Shown here: piece after piece, positions 24,237-34,639 of the stretch
Numbering within the stretch: the stretch's first letter is position 1
Layout: every line of letters starts with the position of its first letter
Origin: Nephrocerus scutellatus
Lineage: Eukaryota > Arthropoda > Insecta > Diptera > Pipunculidae
NCBI GenBank assembly: GCA_947095585.1
Contig: OX352762.1
Coordinates: 24,280,669-24,344,668 of the forward strand
Length of the DNA: 64,000 bases
Reading direction: 5' to 3'
Position numbers and translations under genes: made by a program
Notes under the pieces: generated by a model
Told to the model about the DNA's origin: nothing
Databases searched by the model: none
The model's input: only the letters and a program-made list of their open reading frames with translations

Positions 24237-24621
24237 TACAATTGTGTATACAACGATGTTGCCTTCCTCTAACACAATAAATGGCATTCCCACCGGACAA
24301 GAGCTGCACCAACAGTATATATCTGTTCCAACTACATCAGCAGACGTCAGCAACACCATTTCCACTGATGGTGTTGTTTATCAAATAAAAACTGAAATGC
24401 TTTGTGATTCATCACCTTCGTCACCATCGGCGATGATGAATTCGAACAACAGCACAAATTATCTACAGCAGCAAATTCAGAACCATCCTGTTCACCAGCA
24501 GCACCAGCTGCATTCTAGTCAATCTCAGCATCAAAACTCACAGCTGTCGGGATCAGCATCTATACCAGGTAAGAACAATTCCATTTCAATTCAAAATCGT
24601 CGGTCCTACAATAATTACTAG
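21378..24621 (+). CDS. Kdm4B: KDM4-type JmjC histone lysine demethylase (catalytic exons, short form)
   Basis: Predicted Fe(II)/2-oxoglutarate demethylase of trimethylated H3K9/H3K36, acting in the nucleus. Coding exons: 21378-21509, 21582-21890, 21960-22298, 22371-22519, 22596-22763, 22898-23193, 23280-23573 and 23720-24621, all with GT..AG introns of 69-146 bases and consistent phases; total 862 residues plus stop. JmjN is at about 10-55 ([16 protein letters not shown]). JmjC spans about 140-310. The iron ligands are H189, E191 and H277. 2-oxoglutarate contacts are Y133, N199 and K207. The zinc site is C235, H241, C307 and C309. Each lies one residue beyond its human KDM4A counterpart. After about 365 the protein is charged, then Ser/Thr/Gln-rich with a poly-Q tract. 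No PHD or Tudor domain, as is known for fly KDM4. Length and Q-rich tail favour Kdm4B over Kdm4A. The stop at 24619-24621 is used only if the donor at 24569 is not. Confidence 0.93.
24108..24237 (+). repeat. Poly-glutamine coding microsatellite (CAA/CAG)
   Basis: An uninterrupted in-frame run of CAA and CAG codons, broken only by a histidine near the start and end and by two GAG/GAA codons, lies in exon 8 of the KDM4 coding sequence. Mixed codon use (CAA with CAG) suggests selection on glutamine or old slippage rather than a pure expansion. Length polymorphism between individuals is likely. Confidence 0.9.
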
Positions 24622-26149
24622 AAATGCAAATTACAAAATGTTGTTTTTTAGACTACAGTCTTCTCCTCTATTTTTGCTTTCTTCTTTTCGACATTCTGTT
24701 TATATGTTTTTAGTTACTTTAATCCGTTTTTTTTTCATTTAAAAATATTTGATATATACTCGAATTTAAACGCATATATCATCCCCATTAGTGAATTTTC
24801 AGATTTGGTATTGTGAGGAAAGTTATTTGCTACGATTAGGATTGTTACGAATTTTAGTATTTTTAGATCTCTAGAGTATTCTTTTACAAATATAATTAAA
24901 TTAAAATAAATTTATAAAATCGCAAGCAATATCAGACTGCTGTGCGTTTCAGATCGATTTTAAATCGTTATTAGAACTACGAATTAAAGAAATTAAAAAG
25001 TTAAAATATTTTATGTTTACGCATGATATTTTGCATTTATACAAGCTTCTCTTCAATTAACGTTAACTGCTACGCCACGAAAGTTGATTGCATTTTTACC
25101 AAATATTTTCTTAGCCTAAAACTTTCCAATCAACCAAACAAATCTGAATTTTCTTAATTAAATTAATAACATAACAAATTTCCATTTTACTTTTACCATC
25201 ACTTGTGTACTTTCAAACTACTTTTTTTCATCTTTATGACATTAATTTTCATATATTTTTAAATTTTTGTTAAGTAACATTTTTTTTTTCTTTTATAAAA
25301 ATGTATTCGCAAAAACAATGCACATTTTTGTCGTCAAGCTTTCAGTCTTTTTTTTTTATCAGTTTTTCTTATTATTTAGATTTTTAATTTTGAAATTTAA
25401 AAATTATAAATATTACAAAAAAAAACTCACATAGGAAAGTCAAAACAGTGAAGTCGTCAAGAGCTTTGATATTTTACAACTAAAACTTTAGACCCAAACA
25501 AACACGCAACTTACCTTCATTTTGAATACATGTTTAAGGTAATTTAGGTACATACACTAACTAACTATTGTGTTTGATCTGAATTTGTGATAGCCAGCAT
25601 AAATTGCTTAAATATAATTGAAGTTCCTTGAAATTTATAAGCAAAAGAGCTTGTTCTCTAAAGAAAATATCGGAAAAATAACCAATTTCTCTAAGCAACA
25701 GTTATTACTCTACGGTTCATGGTGAAAAAGAACTCTTTCTTGGAGATCTTTAGTTATTGGTTTAATGAGATTTTTACATTTTTAATTGATCTAAGGTTTT
25801 ACATTTTATATATACATATGTACATTTACTAATATTCTATGTTTATTGATGTCCTTGTTGAACTAATAATTGCGTTAACTTCTGCGACCTAATCTTTAAT
25901 ACATCATATGAGTGTGCCGCTTGATAATGGGTTTTAAAGTTTATTCTAACCTGCTCCTCCCTGCAATAACTTTTGTTCTATGCATATTTTTCATTCATCA
26001 TAGTTTTTGATTTTAACAAAAAAAAAAGAACTAGGGATTTCTTTATTTTCCATAACACAATCGTAGTAGCGCTCGTAGAAATTACATTAATTTAATTTTA
26101 TTTTGGTAATTTTTGCCATTTATCAATAATATCAATATCTGAGGTCTTT
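24622..26149 (+). other. Intron or 3' untranslated sequence of the KDM4 gene, no further gene
   Basis: AT-rich, with many oligo-T and oligo-A runs. It directly follows the short-form stop, so it is the 3' UTR of that form and intron for the longer forms. A good acceptor, TTTTTTAG at 24643-24650, would make an 82-base intron with the donor at 24569. It would add only a hydrophobic tail of about 20 residues, so I do not favour it. Nothing else is recognised. Confidence 0.5.
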
Positions 26150-26720
26150 TGTAGTTCGGCCGGTATTATGCCGTCTGGTCATGCAGATTTGTATGTTTTG
26201 AAGCTGTGCAGTGCCCAAAACAATTTGTCCCCATTAATAAGATCATGACATATGTGTGATAGAGAGTTTGACCTATTCAGGTTAACGTTTCTTATGACAT
26301 GATGAGAGTGATGACTAGGACTTCGTGTCTTCTTTTGGTTATGAACGTTGATTAATTTCCAATATTGGATATAATGAGGTTTGTACTTAAAAGATAATCA
26401 AATAGTAACTCACCTCCATCGTTAATGTTGGAACTGTCCTATACTGAATGATGGACATTAACGTCACATCCAATAATGAGGCCAGTTTTTTGCTACAAGC
26501 TTCCTTGATTACTCTCTAGGTTGACACCACGTAGAGGTCCAAAGTGGTCGTGTGTCAGATAAGCCGATACTATCCAGTAAGTATCTTTGGCAGTTTTTAG
26601 CTTCGCCACGGTGGTTTCTCGGTCGCTAAAATTAGGGACTAAGAATGCATTTAGGTTACTTTTCACTCATATGCAGGATCTAGGTTTACCTTTATCGGCT
26701 ACATATAGTGAATGATAACC
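26150..26720 (-). mobile_element. R1-like LINE endonuclease and RT fragment
   Basis: On the minus strand, about 26500-26320 reads as the endonuclease block CDVNVHHSV, then INDGGELLFDYLLSTNLII and STFITKRRHEVL. This is the DANxHH...RG..LFDYILSTNL signature of R1/LOA-type endonucleases. About 26280-26150 resembles the pre-RT region of the fragment at 16.4 kb (antisense TCATGCAGATTTGTATG, shared almost exactly). Stops are present. It lies in the intron downstream of the catalytic exons. Confidence 0.65.
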
Positions 26721-27172
26721 AGGAGTCCTAAATAAGCATGATAATTTCATACACAATTACTTCTGAATAAAATCCACATATGTAGTTATATTTTTCTTTG
26801 AAAACTAATCTATAATCTGTACTAGTGTACTTAATTTTAGAAATAATGAAATAGCAATTGCTTGCCAAAAAAATTAAACTCTACCATAGCGATAGCAAAG
26901 GCAAAACACTGTCGATAACTAAAGGGTTTTTCGGTAGGGACATAACAATTTTGTATTTTAATACAAACGCACGCTTAAACTTTTTTAATGATCTGTCAAT
27001 GCCAAAATGTCAGTCAATATTTACATTTTCATCGTGTTCAATTGTTCACGTTCACGAACGAGCAACGTCTTAAAAATTACTATCGAATTTCTATGTCGGT
27101 AATAATCGTCCCAGCAGAAAGGCTGTGGGTGCTTTAGTGGACAAATTCGAGTCAACATATTCACTAATGAAT

Positions 27173-27357
27173 GTTCCTGTGCCAGTGAGACAACGCACCG
27201 GTCGAAGTACTGCAAATAACCCCAGTACATACGGCTGCGTGCTTTAGTGCAACATGAGCCAAAATGTTCCTGTGCCAGTGAGACAACGCACCGGTCGAAG
27301 TACTGCAAATAACCCAGTACATACGGCTGCGTGCTTTAGTGCAACATGAGCCAAATC
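27173..27357. repeat. Two-copy tandem duplication, 93-bp unit
   Basis: The unit starting GTTCCTGTGCCAGTGAGACA at 27173 repeats at 27266, essentially identical over about 91 bases. The only clear difference is AACCCCAG versus AACCCAG. The unit ends with TTTAGTGCAACATGAGCCAAA. The near identity implies a very recent duplication or a collapsed or extended array in the assembly. Confidence 0.9.
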
Positions 27358-27690
27358 AGTCGATTCTACGCTGTTCACAGAAATTGGGAATCTCTTACTC
27401 CACATTGAATTTTGCGTAAAGATCTTTGCCTACACCCTTACAAGATCAAACTAACTAACTCAAGAACTGAAACCTCTTGATTATATGAAGCGTAGAAACT
27501 TATGTTATGTTATGTCTTTATTGATGAACCCTTTACTAAACATGAAAAAATTGTTTGCCGACCCGCAATAATAGCAAAATAGCAAAAATCTATTTTTTTT
27601 TATAATTTCATGCAGTTTCTATGAGCACTACTTATTAGTTTGCGTTAATATGTTTTATTAGTACAAAGGAGTTGTATCGTTTATTCACAG

Positions 27691-27938
27691 CCCTTAACCG
27701 ACCCCGTTGGTGCCAGAAAATGCATCAGCAATCATTCCCAACTTTTTATCCTTCAAGTTTATACATGAATTACAATCCCTATCGATGCGAAGAGATGGGT
27801 CAAGTGAATGCCAAGTCGTCGTATTATAGGAACGCAAGGAATCAATACGATCACACAAAAAGTCATCATCACTATAATCGTTATAAAAATGCAAAATATT
27901 TTCAACCAAACCAATCAAGGAATAATTTCAGCCGATAA
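27691..27938 (+). CDS. Possible alternative terminal exon of the KDM4 gene (Tyr/Asn/His-rich tail)
   Basis: A good acceptor (TTTATTCACAG, AG at 27689-27690) is followed by an open frame of 82 codons ending in TAA at 27936-27938. The exon needs two bases to complete a codon, i.e. phase 1, exactly the phase of the donor at 24569. Joined to the catalytic exons it would give 927 residues. The tail begins ALNRPRWCQKMHQQSF and is rich in Y, N, H and R (QYDHTKSHHHYNRYKNAKYF), unlike transposon proteins. No domain is recognised. A chance ORF is possible; this is inference. Confidence 0.4.
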
Positions 27939-28669
27939 TCAAAATGACAAAAAATAACGCGACAAAGTAATGTGATCCGAATATTGAAATGTAACAAAAA
28001 ATGTCAGGTCTAATTTTATTAATAATCAAATATACGTATAAAGAATAATAATAATTGGGATTTTGCAGATAGAACACTAGGATGTTATAGAAATAGACTT
28101 TTTTGGAAAACGAATTGATTTTGATAACCACCCGGTCTTCATTTTTTTTTTATGTTTATTTTATTCATTTTCTATGTTTATTACACATTTACTTTATAAT
28201 TTATTATTTTGGACTTTTGTTTTGTATTTATTTCTTTCTAGTTTAAGTTCGTATAAATATTGTTTTTTTTGTCTTCTTTCTCTTTTAGCGTTAAATTCTT
28301 TTCCATCTTTTTTTTTGTTTGTTTTCGGTATCGTATTATTTGTTGTTGTTTTATTTTTTATTTTTGTAAATTTAAATTGTTACAGTCGATTCGATTAAAT
28401 TGAGCACAACTTAATTAAAAACTTTGTATATATATAAAAAAAATCTTAAAACTATATTCAAAGGAAGCGATCAGTATTGACAATCGCGGATCGATCGAAT
28501 CGGTTATAATCAATTAGTCTTGTTATTGTTTTAATGTTTGTATTTGTTGTGTATATATTGAAATGCCTTTTATTGAGAAAAAATACACCCTAAAAACCAA
28601 CCAAAATATTGTATATTTTCATTTATTATATTTTATATATTTAAAACAAACAAATTTTTAAAAATTAAG

Positions 28670-30831
28670 ACAATGTGGTCACCACTAATAGTTCGTCCTC
28701 GGCTACGTCGGCGACACCGACAATTGTTGCAACAACAGCAGGAGGAGCAGAAATTCATCAGTATATTACCATTAACACCGACCACCAACAACACCTGCAG
28801 CAGCAGCAGCAGCAACAGCTTCAACAACCACAACAGCTGCAGCACCATTACATCATTACTACCGGTGGAAGCGACACAGAGGGGGTTGGCACACTCTCAC
28901 CGTCGACGATCATCTATGAGACATACAGCGACTACAGCGATGACATTAAACCAACGATAATAAACAATAACATTAACACCACTGACACCACCGCCACTAG
29001 CCACGAGTCGACGACGGCTACTTTAATGTTAACGGCGGTACCGTCCTCAAAAAACACGTCCCCCTCCATCAATGTAAACACCCCTGAAATGACGAACACA
29101 AACGACGACAGTAACAGTACACCAAAGATTATAAAACCAAATTGCACAGCGAGGCGAAAACGTAAAACCAGATTTGTTGAGCAAGAAGATGAACAAGGTG
29201 AGTACCTTCAGAAAATGTCTGTTCGAGGGCTTAACATTCAACGTTATGAACACATTGTTGACGGCGTTACATACTGTTCAGTCTGTGCTCAAAAGAATGT
29301 TTATAAGACATTTAAAAATAAATACAGTTTCCAACGACATGCGTATCTCTTTCATGAGGGCGATAATCGGAAAATTTTCGCATGTTCCATTTGCTTAAAG
29401 GAATTCTCACGGCCAGACAAAATGAAATTGCATAAGAAAGACAAGCATGCTGGCATGGTGGATCCTGCAGCTTCGCCATCGACGGCACCAGTGCCTATCG
29501 CTGAATTGAAAAAGCCAAAAGCACAGAGACCGTCACGAGCTAAAAAACGGCCAATTGTTTCCGATGACGTGGTTCTGCAGAAAGTATCAGATATTATCGA
29601 TAGTGTGTCTTCGAACACAGTGGCCCTTAACAAGAAGAGAAAAAATTCGAAGAAGCTAGCGCAGCAACAGATGCAACAGACGCAGCAGCAGCAACAACAA
29701 CAACAACAGCAACAACAACAACAACAACAGCAACAACAACAACAACTGCATCTTAACCAACAGGAACAACAGCAATTAGCCGAAATCGATTTGAATAATA
29801 TTATTATGTCTACTAATGGACAAATGCAAATTACTTCATCGGGTATATTGCAGCAGCAACACCAACAACAGCCACAGCAACTCCAGCAACAGCAGCAGCA
29901 AACTGCACTCCAAACAAGCGACGGGACGACTATTCTCTACAATCACATTGATCTCAGTCAAGCGTTGTTGCCCCAACTGCACGGGCAAAACGTGCTTATT
30001 CAGAGTCCCCAAGGCGATTTACTGCGAGTACAAACAATTCCATCGATCCAGCAGAGCCATTCGTCACAGCAGGCACAGCAACATCAACAGCAGCAACACC
30101 AGCAGCAACTTCAACAACAATACCAAACAATTCAACGGACGGCTTCTCATCTTCAACAGCAAGCTCAGTTGATCAACCACATTCCACAAATGGAGACGAA
30201 CGTCGTAACCTCCACTGTTAATTCTAGTCATCACCAGCAACATCAAGGCCACCTCCAACATCATCAGCAGCAGCAGCAGCATCAGCGCCAGCAACAACAG
30301 CAACAGCAACAGCAACATCAATTGGATATCGCATCACTAACCAAAATGGAAAATGTCAGCTATTTACATGCGACGGCTGCAATTGCGCCGACGACAACAA
30401 CGCCGACATTATCAGCTGGTGGGCCATCTGAAAATCATCATGTGATCGGCACTGTGCAAAGTTATCAGATTATAACGCCCGATGGCCTACAAACATTTCA
30501 AACGGCAACGAAACTCGATGGAAACGATATGGATATGAGTCCATTTACGACGTCACAATATAGCTTTAGCTCGAACAATCATCATTTGCAAGCGGTTACC
30601 AACAATGTTTGCGGCATGGGTGGAGTGGGTGGGGGTGGTGGACAATTTATGGAAATAAAAAATGAACTACTCTTTAAAGCTGGCAGCGGTGGAAGTAGTG
30701 GTGTTGATGGTGTCAGTGGCTACTTTGATACATCACCCATGTATCATCTGCCATTTTCGCCCTCATCGATGATTAACGCTGTAAACGATGTGAATTCATC
30801 TTCGCTATTGGAAACTAAAGAAATTAGGTAA
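28670..30831 (+). CDS. C2H2 zinc-finger and glutamine-rich coding exon, probably spliced to KDM4 exons
   Basis: Open for about 720 codons. An acceptor AG at 28668-28669 puts the frame in phase 1, matching the donor at 24569, so exon 8 can splice here in frame. The amino part is Thr/Ser/Asn-rich. Then, from about 29212, comes MSVRGLNIQRYEHI and two zinc fingers. Finger one is unusual (CSVC, 17 residues, H-x4-H, about 29278-29355). Finger two is canonical (CSIC, 12 residues, H-x4-H, about 29389-29445). A basic stretch (KRKNSKK) and very long Q-rich blocks follow. An internal donor (GTGAGT) at 29198 is also phase 1. The frame ends at TAA 30829-30831, but a donor at 30828 (AG|GTAAAC) fits a terminal exon at 37937. 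Alternatively it is a separate gene starting at an internal ATG such as 29212. Confidence 0.8.
29682..29748 (+). repeat. Poly-glutamine coding run in the zinc-finger exon
   Basis: About 22 consecutive CAA/CAG codons lie in frame. They are followed by further Q-rich blocks at about 29850-29900, 30064-30125 and 30226-30318. Together these make a low-complexity activation-domain-like tail. The antisense poly-leucine frames are shadows. Confidence 0.9.
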
Positions 30832-31904
30832 ACTTTTTGAGACATTTTCTCATGTTCTTCTTTTTTCTTCATTTCGTACCTATAACTTTCCATGTAGACA
30901 CATGCTAAGCTTACGGCAAATTTCGATTGATTTTGATCGAAATACGTAATCTGAATATTATCGTGTATTGTGTGTAATTTTTCTGCGAATTTGGAGATTT
31001 TTACTGCTGCTGCTACTCGTACTATAATAATAATATAAATCATCGTAATGTTATGCTAAGATTGCTCGCTCTTGAGACTTTGTGATAAAGAAGTATATAA
31101 AGTACAATTGATATATTAATAATTATTATTTTATTTTGTATTTAGTTTGAGATAAATAACTTGAGTTGTTTGTTGGTATTTCACAGAGGCTTGAAAATTT
31201 TTTGTTCACTTTAGTCAACCTTCTAAATGTAATATTTAGTCACACTATGATCTTTGACCAGATGACGTTGGATCCACCCTATGACAGCTTTCTTTGGTGT
31301 CTTTCCATTACCTCTGGCGGTCGTCATCATCGGAAAAAGATGATAGTATTTTATAAATTTCCTTTTTCAGTATCATCCTATAATATTATCATCGTTGTTT
31401 TACGCCCGAGGTTAATATTAGCCTTGTGCCAACCTTTCTTTGCAGGTATTGGCTGCTAGCCCGATCATTCAGCTTTTCCTTTTTGGCAAAAAATGACTAA
31501 ACATATGATATACATACACTGCGGTTCACCACTATATTACAATCACATCATTATAGGAGATAAAATTAATATTTCGCCTTCTATAGAAATGATGGTGAAA
31601 GTTAGTTTTCAAAACGCTGCCCTTCACACCCTACTGACCCAACCAAACTGACCACTATATATATATAGTTTATGTATAAAAATCGAATCGTAAGTTATAA
31701 TCGCGAGTTCATACATAAATCCCATGGAAAACAGCATTGTTTCCGTTTTTTCCGAATTTTCCAATTTTCTAGGTTCCTATAATCATCCACGGAGTATTAA
31801 AAACTTTTTTTTTTAAAAAAAGGAGTCAAATCGGTAACTGAAAGACTTAGTTACCTTCACATTAATAATATTAGTTAAGATTCAAAATAAATTGGTAAGG
31901 TCTG
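30832..31904 (+). other. Downstream intron or 3' UTR, no gene seen
   Basis: AT-rich, with short open frames only. It contains a (TA)n run near 31658. It is intron if the donor at 30828 is used, otherwise 3' UTR of the zinc-finger form. Confidence 0.45.
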
Positions 31905-32311
31905 GCGAATATGACTCCTCCTCCTCAATTGTTGTTCTGCGCCATTTATTTTTCGGACGACCTGTTCTTCTACCATCCTGAGATAACGGATTCCATTGCC
32001 TTGCTATGGAACTGTCGTCTTTTCGGAGTGTATGACCAATCTACTGCCACTTCCGTCGTTGGATGGTTGTGCCTATTGGTTCCTGACCCGTTCTTTGGTA
32101 AAGATGTTCGTTAGAGATACGGTTAGGCTAGAAAACCTTTAAGATGTTCCGAAGACACCTATTTACGAACGTTTGTAATCTTTTTGTGATAGTAGCGGTC
32201 ACCTTCCAAGTGCTGCACCCATTCAACATTTGAACAGAACAGTCACAGCTTGGTGTTTAAGCTGATCGCATTGCTTCGCCATATCATACATCATTCAAAC
32301 ACTGATTGAGG
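31905..32311 (-). mobile_element. RTE-like element, 3' fragment (copy 2)
   Basis: It is nearly identical in long blocks to 5980-6310: TTCTACCATCCTGAGATAAC, CCTATTGGTTCCTGACCCGT, TTTACGAACGTTTGTAATCT. It therefore carries the C-terminal coding part and 3' end of the RTE-like element in the same (minus) orientation. Truncated at its 5' side, it abuts a SINE. Confidence 0.75.
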
Positions 32312-32505
32312 AGGGGACCTAAAATTTAATGCCGGATCCGAACGGCGAATTGAGAAGCTTTCCGTGACAAATTATTTATCTCGGACGTTTGTCAGACTTT
32401 CGCGAGAGGTGGGACACCGTGAAAAATACTTTTGGTGTTACTGGAATTTGAACAACGAACCTCCTGCTCAGAAACCATGCTCTTATCCACTGAGCCACGG
32501 CGCCC
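32312..32505 (-). mobile_element. tRNA-derived SINE with intact head, 3' truncated
   Basis: Minus strand. The head GGGCGCCGTGGCTCAGTGGA ends at 32505 and has an A-box-like TGGCTCAGTGG. The B box is degraded (antisense TTTGAACAACG). The core GGTGTCCCACCTCTCGCGA and the AATTCGCCGTTCGGATCCG block follow. The 3' third with the ATT tail is missing, and the RTE-like fragment begins there. Confidence 0.75.
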
Positions 32506-32519
32506 ACTCTCTGCTATGA

Positions 32520-34639
32520 TTGCGGTTCAAAAATAGCTCCTCTTTTCTTAGATTGTGGAAGTAAAAGGTCCATCTAAATTAATTATTTTTGTCAGAAAAG
32601 AATACTATTTTCAGTTATTCGAACTTGCTCCTTATTGCACATCCCAAGTCATGTGGTCTTTCGCGAATTGTAAGCGTTGAATCTTTCGCGAAGCATATGT
32701 TAGTTTTTTCTTCAGCTTTAGTCACTTGTGGTGTTTGGTAATATAAATCAAACAACGAGCAGTAGATTTACACCAGCTGCTTCTTGGATTTTAGCTGTCG
32801 AAACAGCTGAATTGGAGGCTAGTTCTATTTCTCTTAAAACACAAGAATTCACCAATGCATTCAACATGAACCACTGTTTCTTTTACCATTTTTTTTTCTC
32901 ACTATATCTCTATATAGTGATCCGCAAATATATGTTTTTGGCTTTCTGCTGCAGTCCCAAACTATATTCTGATTATGACATTTTGAAGAGTTTAACTTCT
33001 ATCGGAAAAAGACGTATGTGAGGCCAAAGCTAGTAACCTTCTGCTTAGAAATGTCATGCAAAATTTCAGTACGCATGTCGGCAATTTTGTGTTTCTTTAA
33101 AATTATTTAAAAAAAAACCGTGACATTATATTGCACTTATTACCCGATGAAATTCCCGAATTAAATGCGTTGTGTAAATGTTATTTTTCAGCAGTCTTCT
33201 CATATATCAATGCATTGATCAGGGTTTGTGCTGTGCCTTTATTTCCTTTTGTTCTGCACCCAACTTCACTTATTAACGCCCTGTCAAAATTTGAAATTCG
33301 AGTAAAGTAAAAGGACAAAGCTTACCTTTGTTTAAAACAGCAATTACCATTCCATAAGTCTCCCTGTGAACTGTGAATTATATTCAAGAAAGAGCTGAAG
33401 TTGTTTAAATATCTGCAGTGCTTTACATATTTTTAAAAGTCATTTAATGCAATATATTGAATTTTTTTTGTAACACTGTATTTGAGTGTAACCAACCAAT
33501 TTATAAAACCTTCACATTATTTAACTTGACCTTGTCTGTTTTTTCTTTCTAATTACCCTTTTTTTAAAGAAAATAAAAGGCGTTTATAGAAACTAACTAA
33601 TCATCTGATTAGAAATGCATTACACCGAATAAACCCACCCCCTTTCAATGTGGTTTTATCTTTATCAAGTCCTCTGGAAATCCAATTCGACGAAAGAAAA
33701 TTATAAATTTTAAGTTGTTTTTAGTTTAAAAAGCAAGTTATGAACATACTTTTAGTTTGATTATTATGTATATGTGAACTTATCACGCTTATGTATTTTT
33801 AGTTTGAAAATTAATGACATTTATTTTACTTGCAAGTAATTCGTAAATCTCCGATGTGTGATTATTATTTAATATTTTGTTTGTTTTCGAATTATTATTA
33901 TTAATTTAATAAGATTTACTCCGAGCGACCATCGTTTTGGAATCATGAACAAATCATGTGATGACAACGAACGGACATCGAAGTATAATTTGAAATTGAT
34001 TAAAAAGTTGGCCAACTCTCCTAGGTAGTAAGTTAGTAGTGTAAGCTTTTCGTTTTGAGAATTTTTCTTTCTGTTTATTTGTTAATCTATTTTGATTTCT
34101 CTGTCGGTTGTATTTAATTGTATCATCATCATTTTACTGTATATGGGGAATTTTCTGGATTATATCACCACGTCCTACTTCCTTCATAATAATTATTTGT
34201 TTGGTGTTAATTTGTATGCTTGCATTTTTCTGCCATAATTTTATGTGTACATATATGTATTTATTGAACTTTTTCGATTTGTAAATTATTTTAACAAATG
34301 CGTAGTCATATATATTTGCTTGTGATTTTCTATAGCATGTGTGTACTCGTATTTGAAAACATTTGGTATTCAATTGGTTTTATTTTGTTAATTATAATGT
34401 TTGGTACATTTCATTAACATTATATATGCTCGTATTTATGAGCTTTTAGTTGCTTTTCGTGATTTCAGCTTTCCTTGCTATAATCGTAACATTCTCATTG
34501 AAAATAAGTTAATTATCAGCGAATTCGATATATATAGTTTATTTATGCCAAAATACTGCCCAGTCAATGTAAAAGAATACGCAGGTAGAGTGGTGGACCC
34601 CGATGTACTTAGCGCTAGTGTGCGCCATTTCAAGGGACC
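32520..34639. other. No gene or repeat recognised
   Basis: AT-rich sequence with scattered short frames. An isolated acceptor-like CAG after a pyrimidine run (about 33190) is not followed by a useful frame. Nothing supportable. Confidence 0.45.

Noticed and set aside
24082..24365. Antisense poly-leucine and poly-cysteine open frames
   Set aside because: They are the complement of the CAA/CAG glutamine tract in a well-supported coding exon.
24651..24713. Short hydrophobic terminal exon joined to donor 24569
   Set aside because: The acceptor is good and the phase fits, but the tail (DYSLLLYFCFLLFD) looks like translated T-rich intron; less likely than the other tails.
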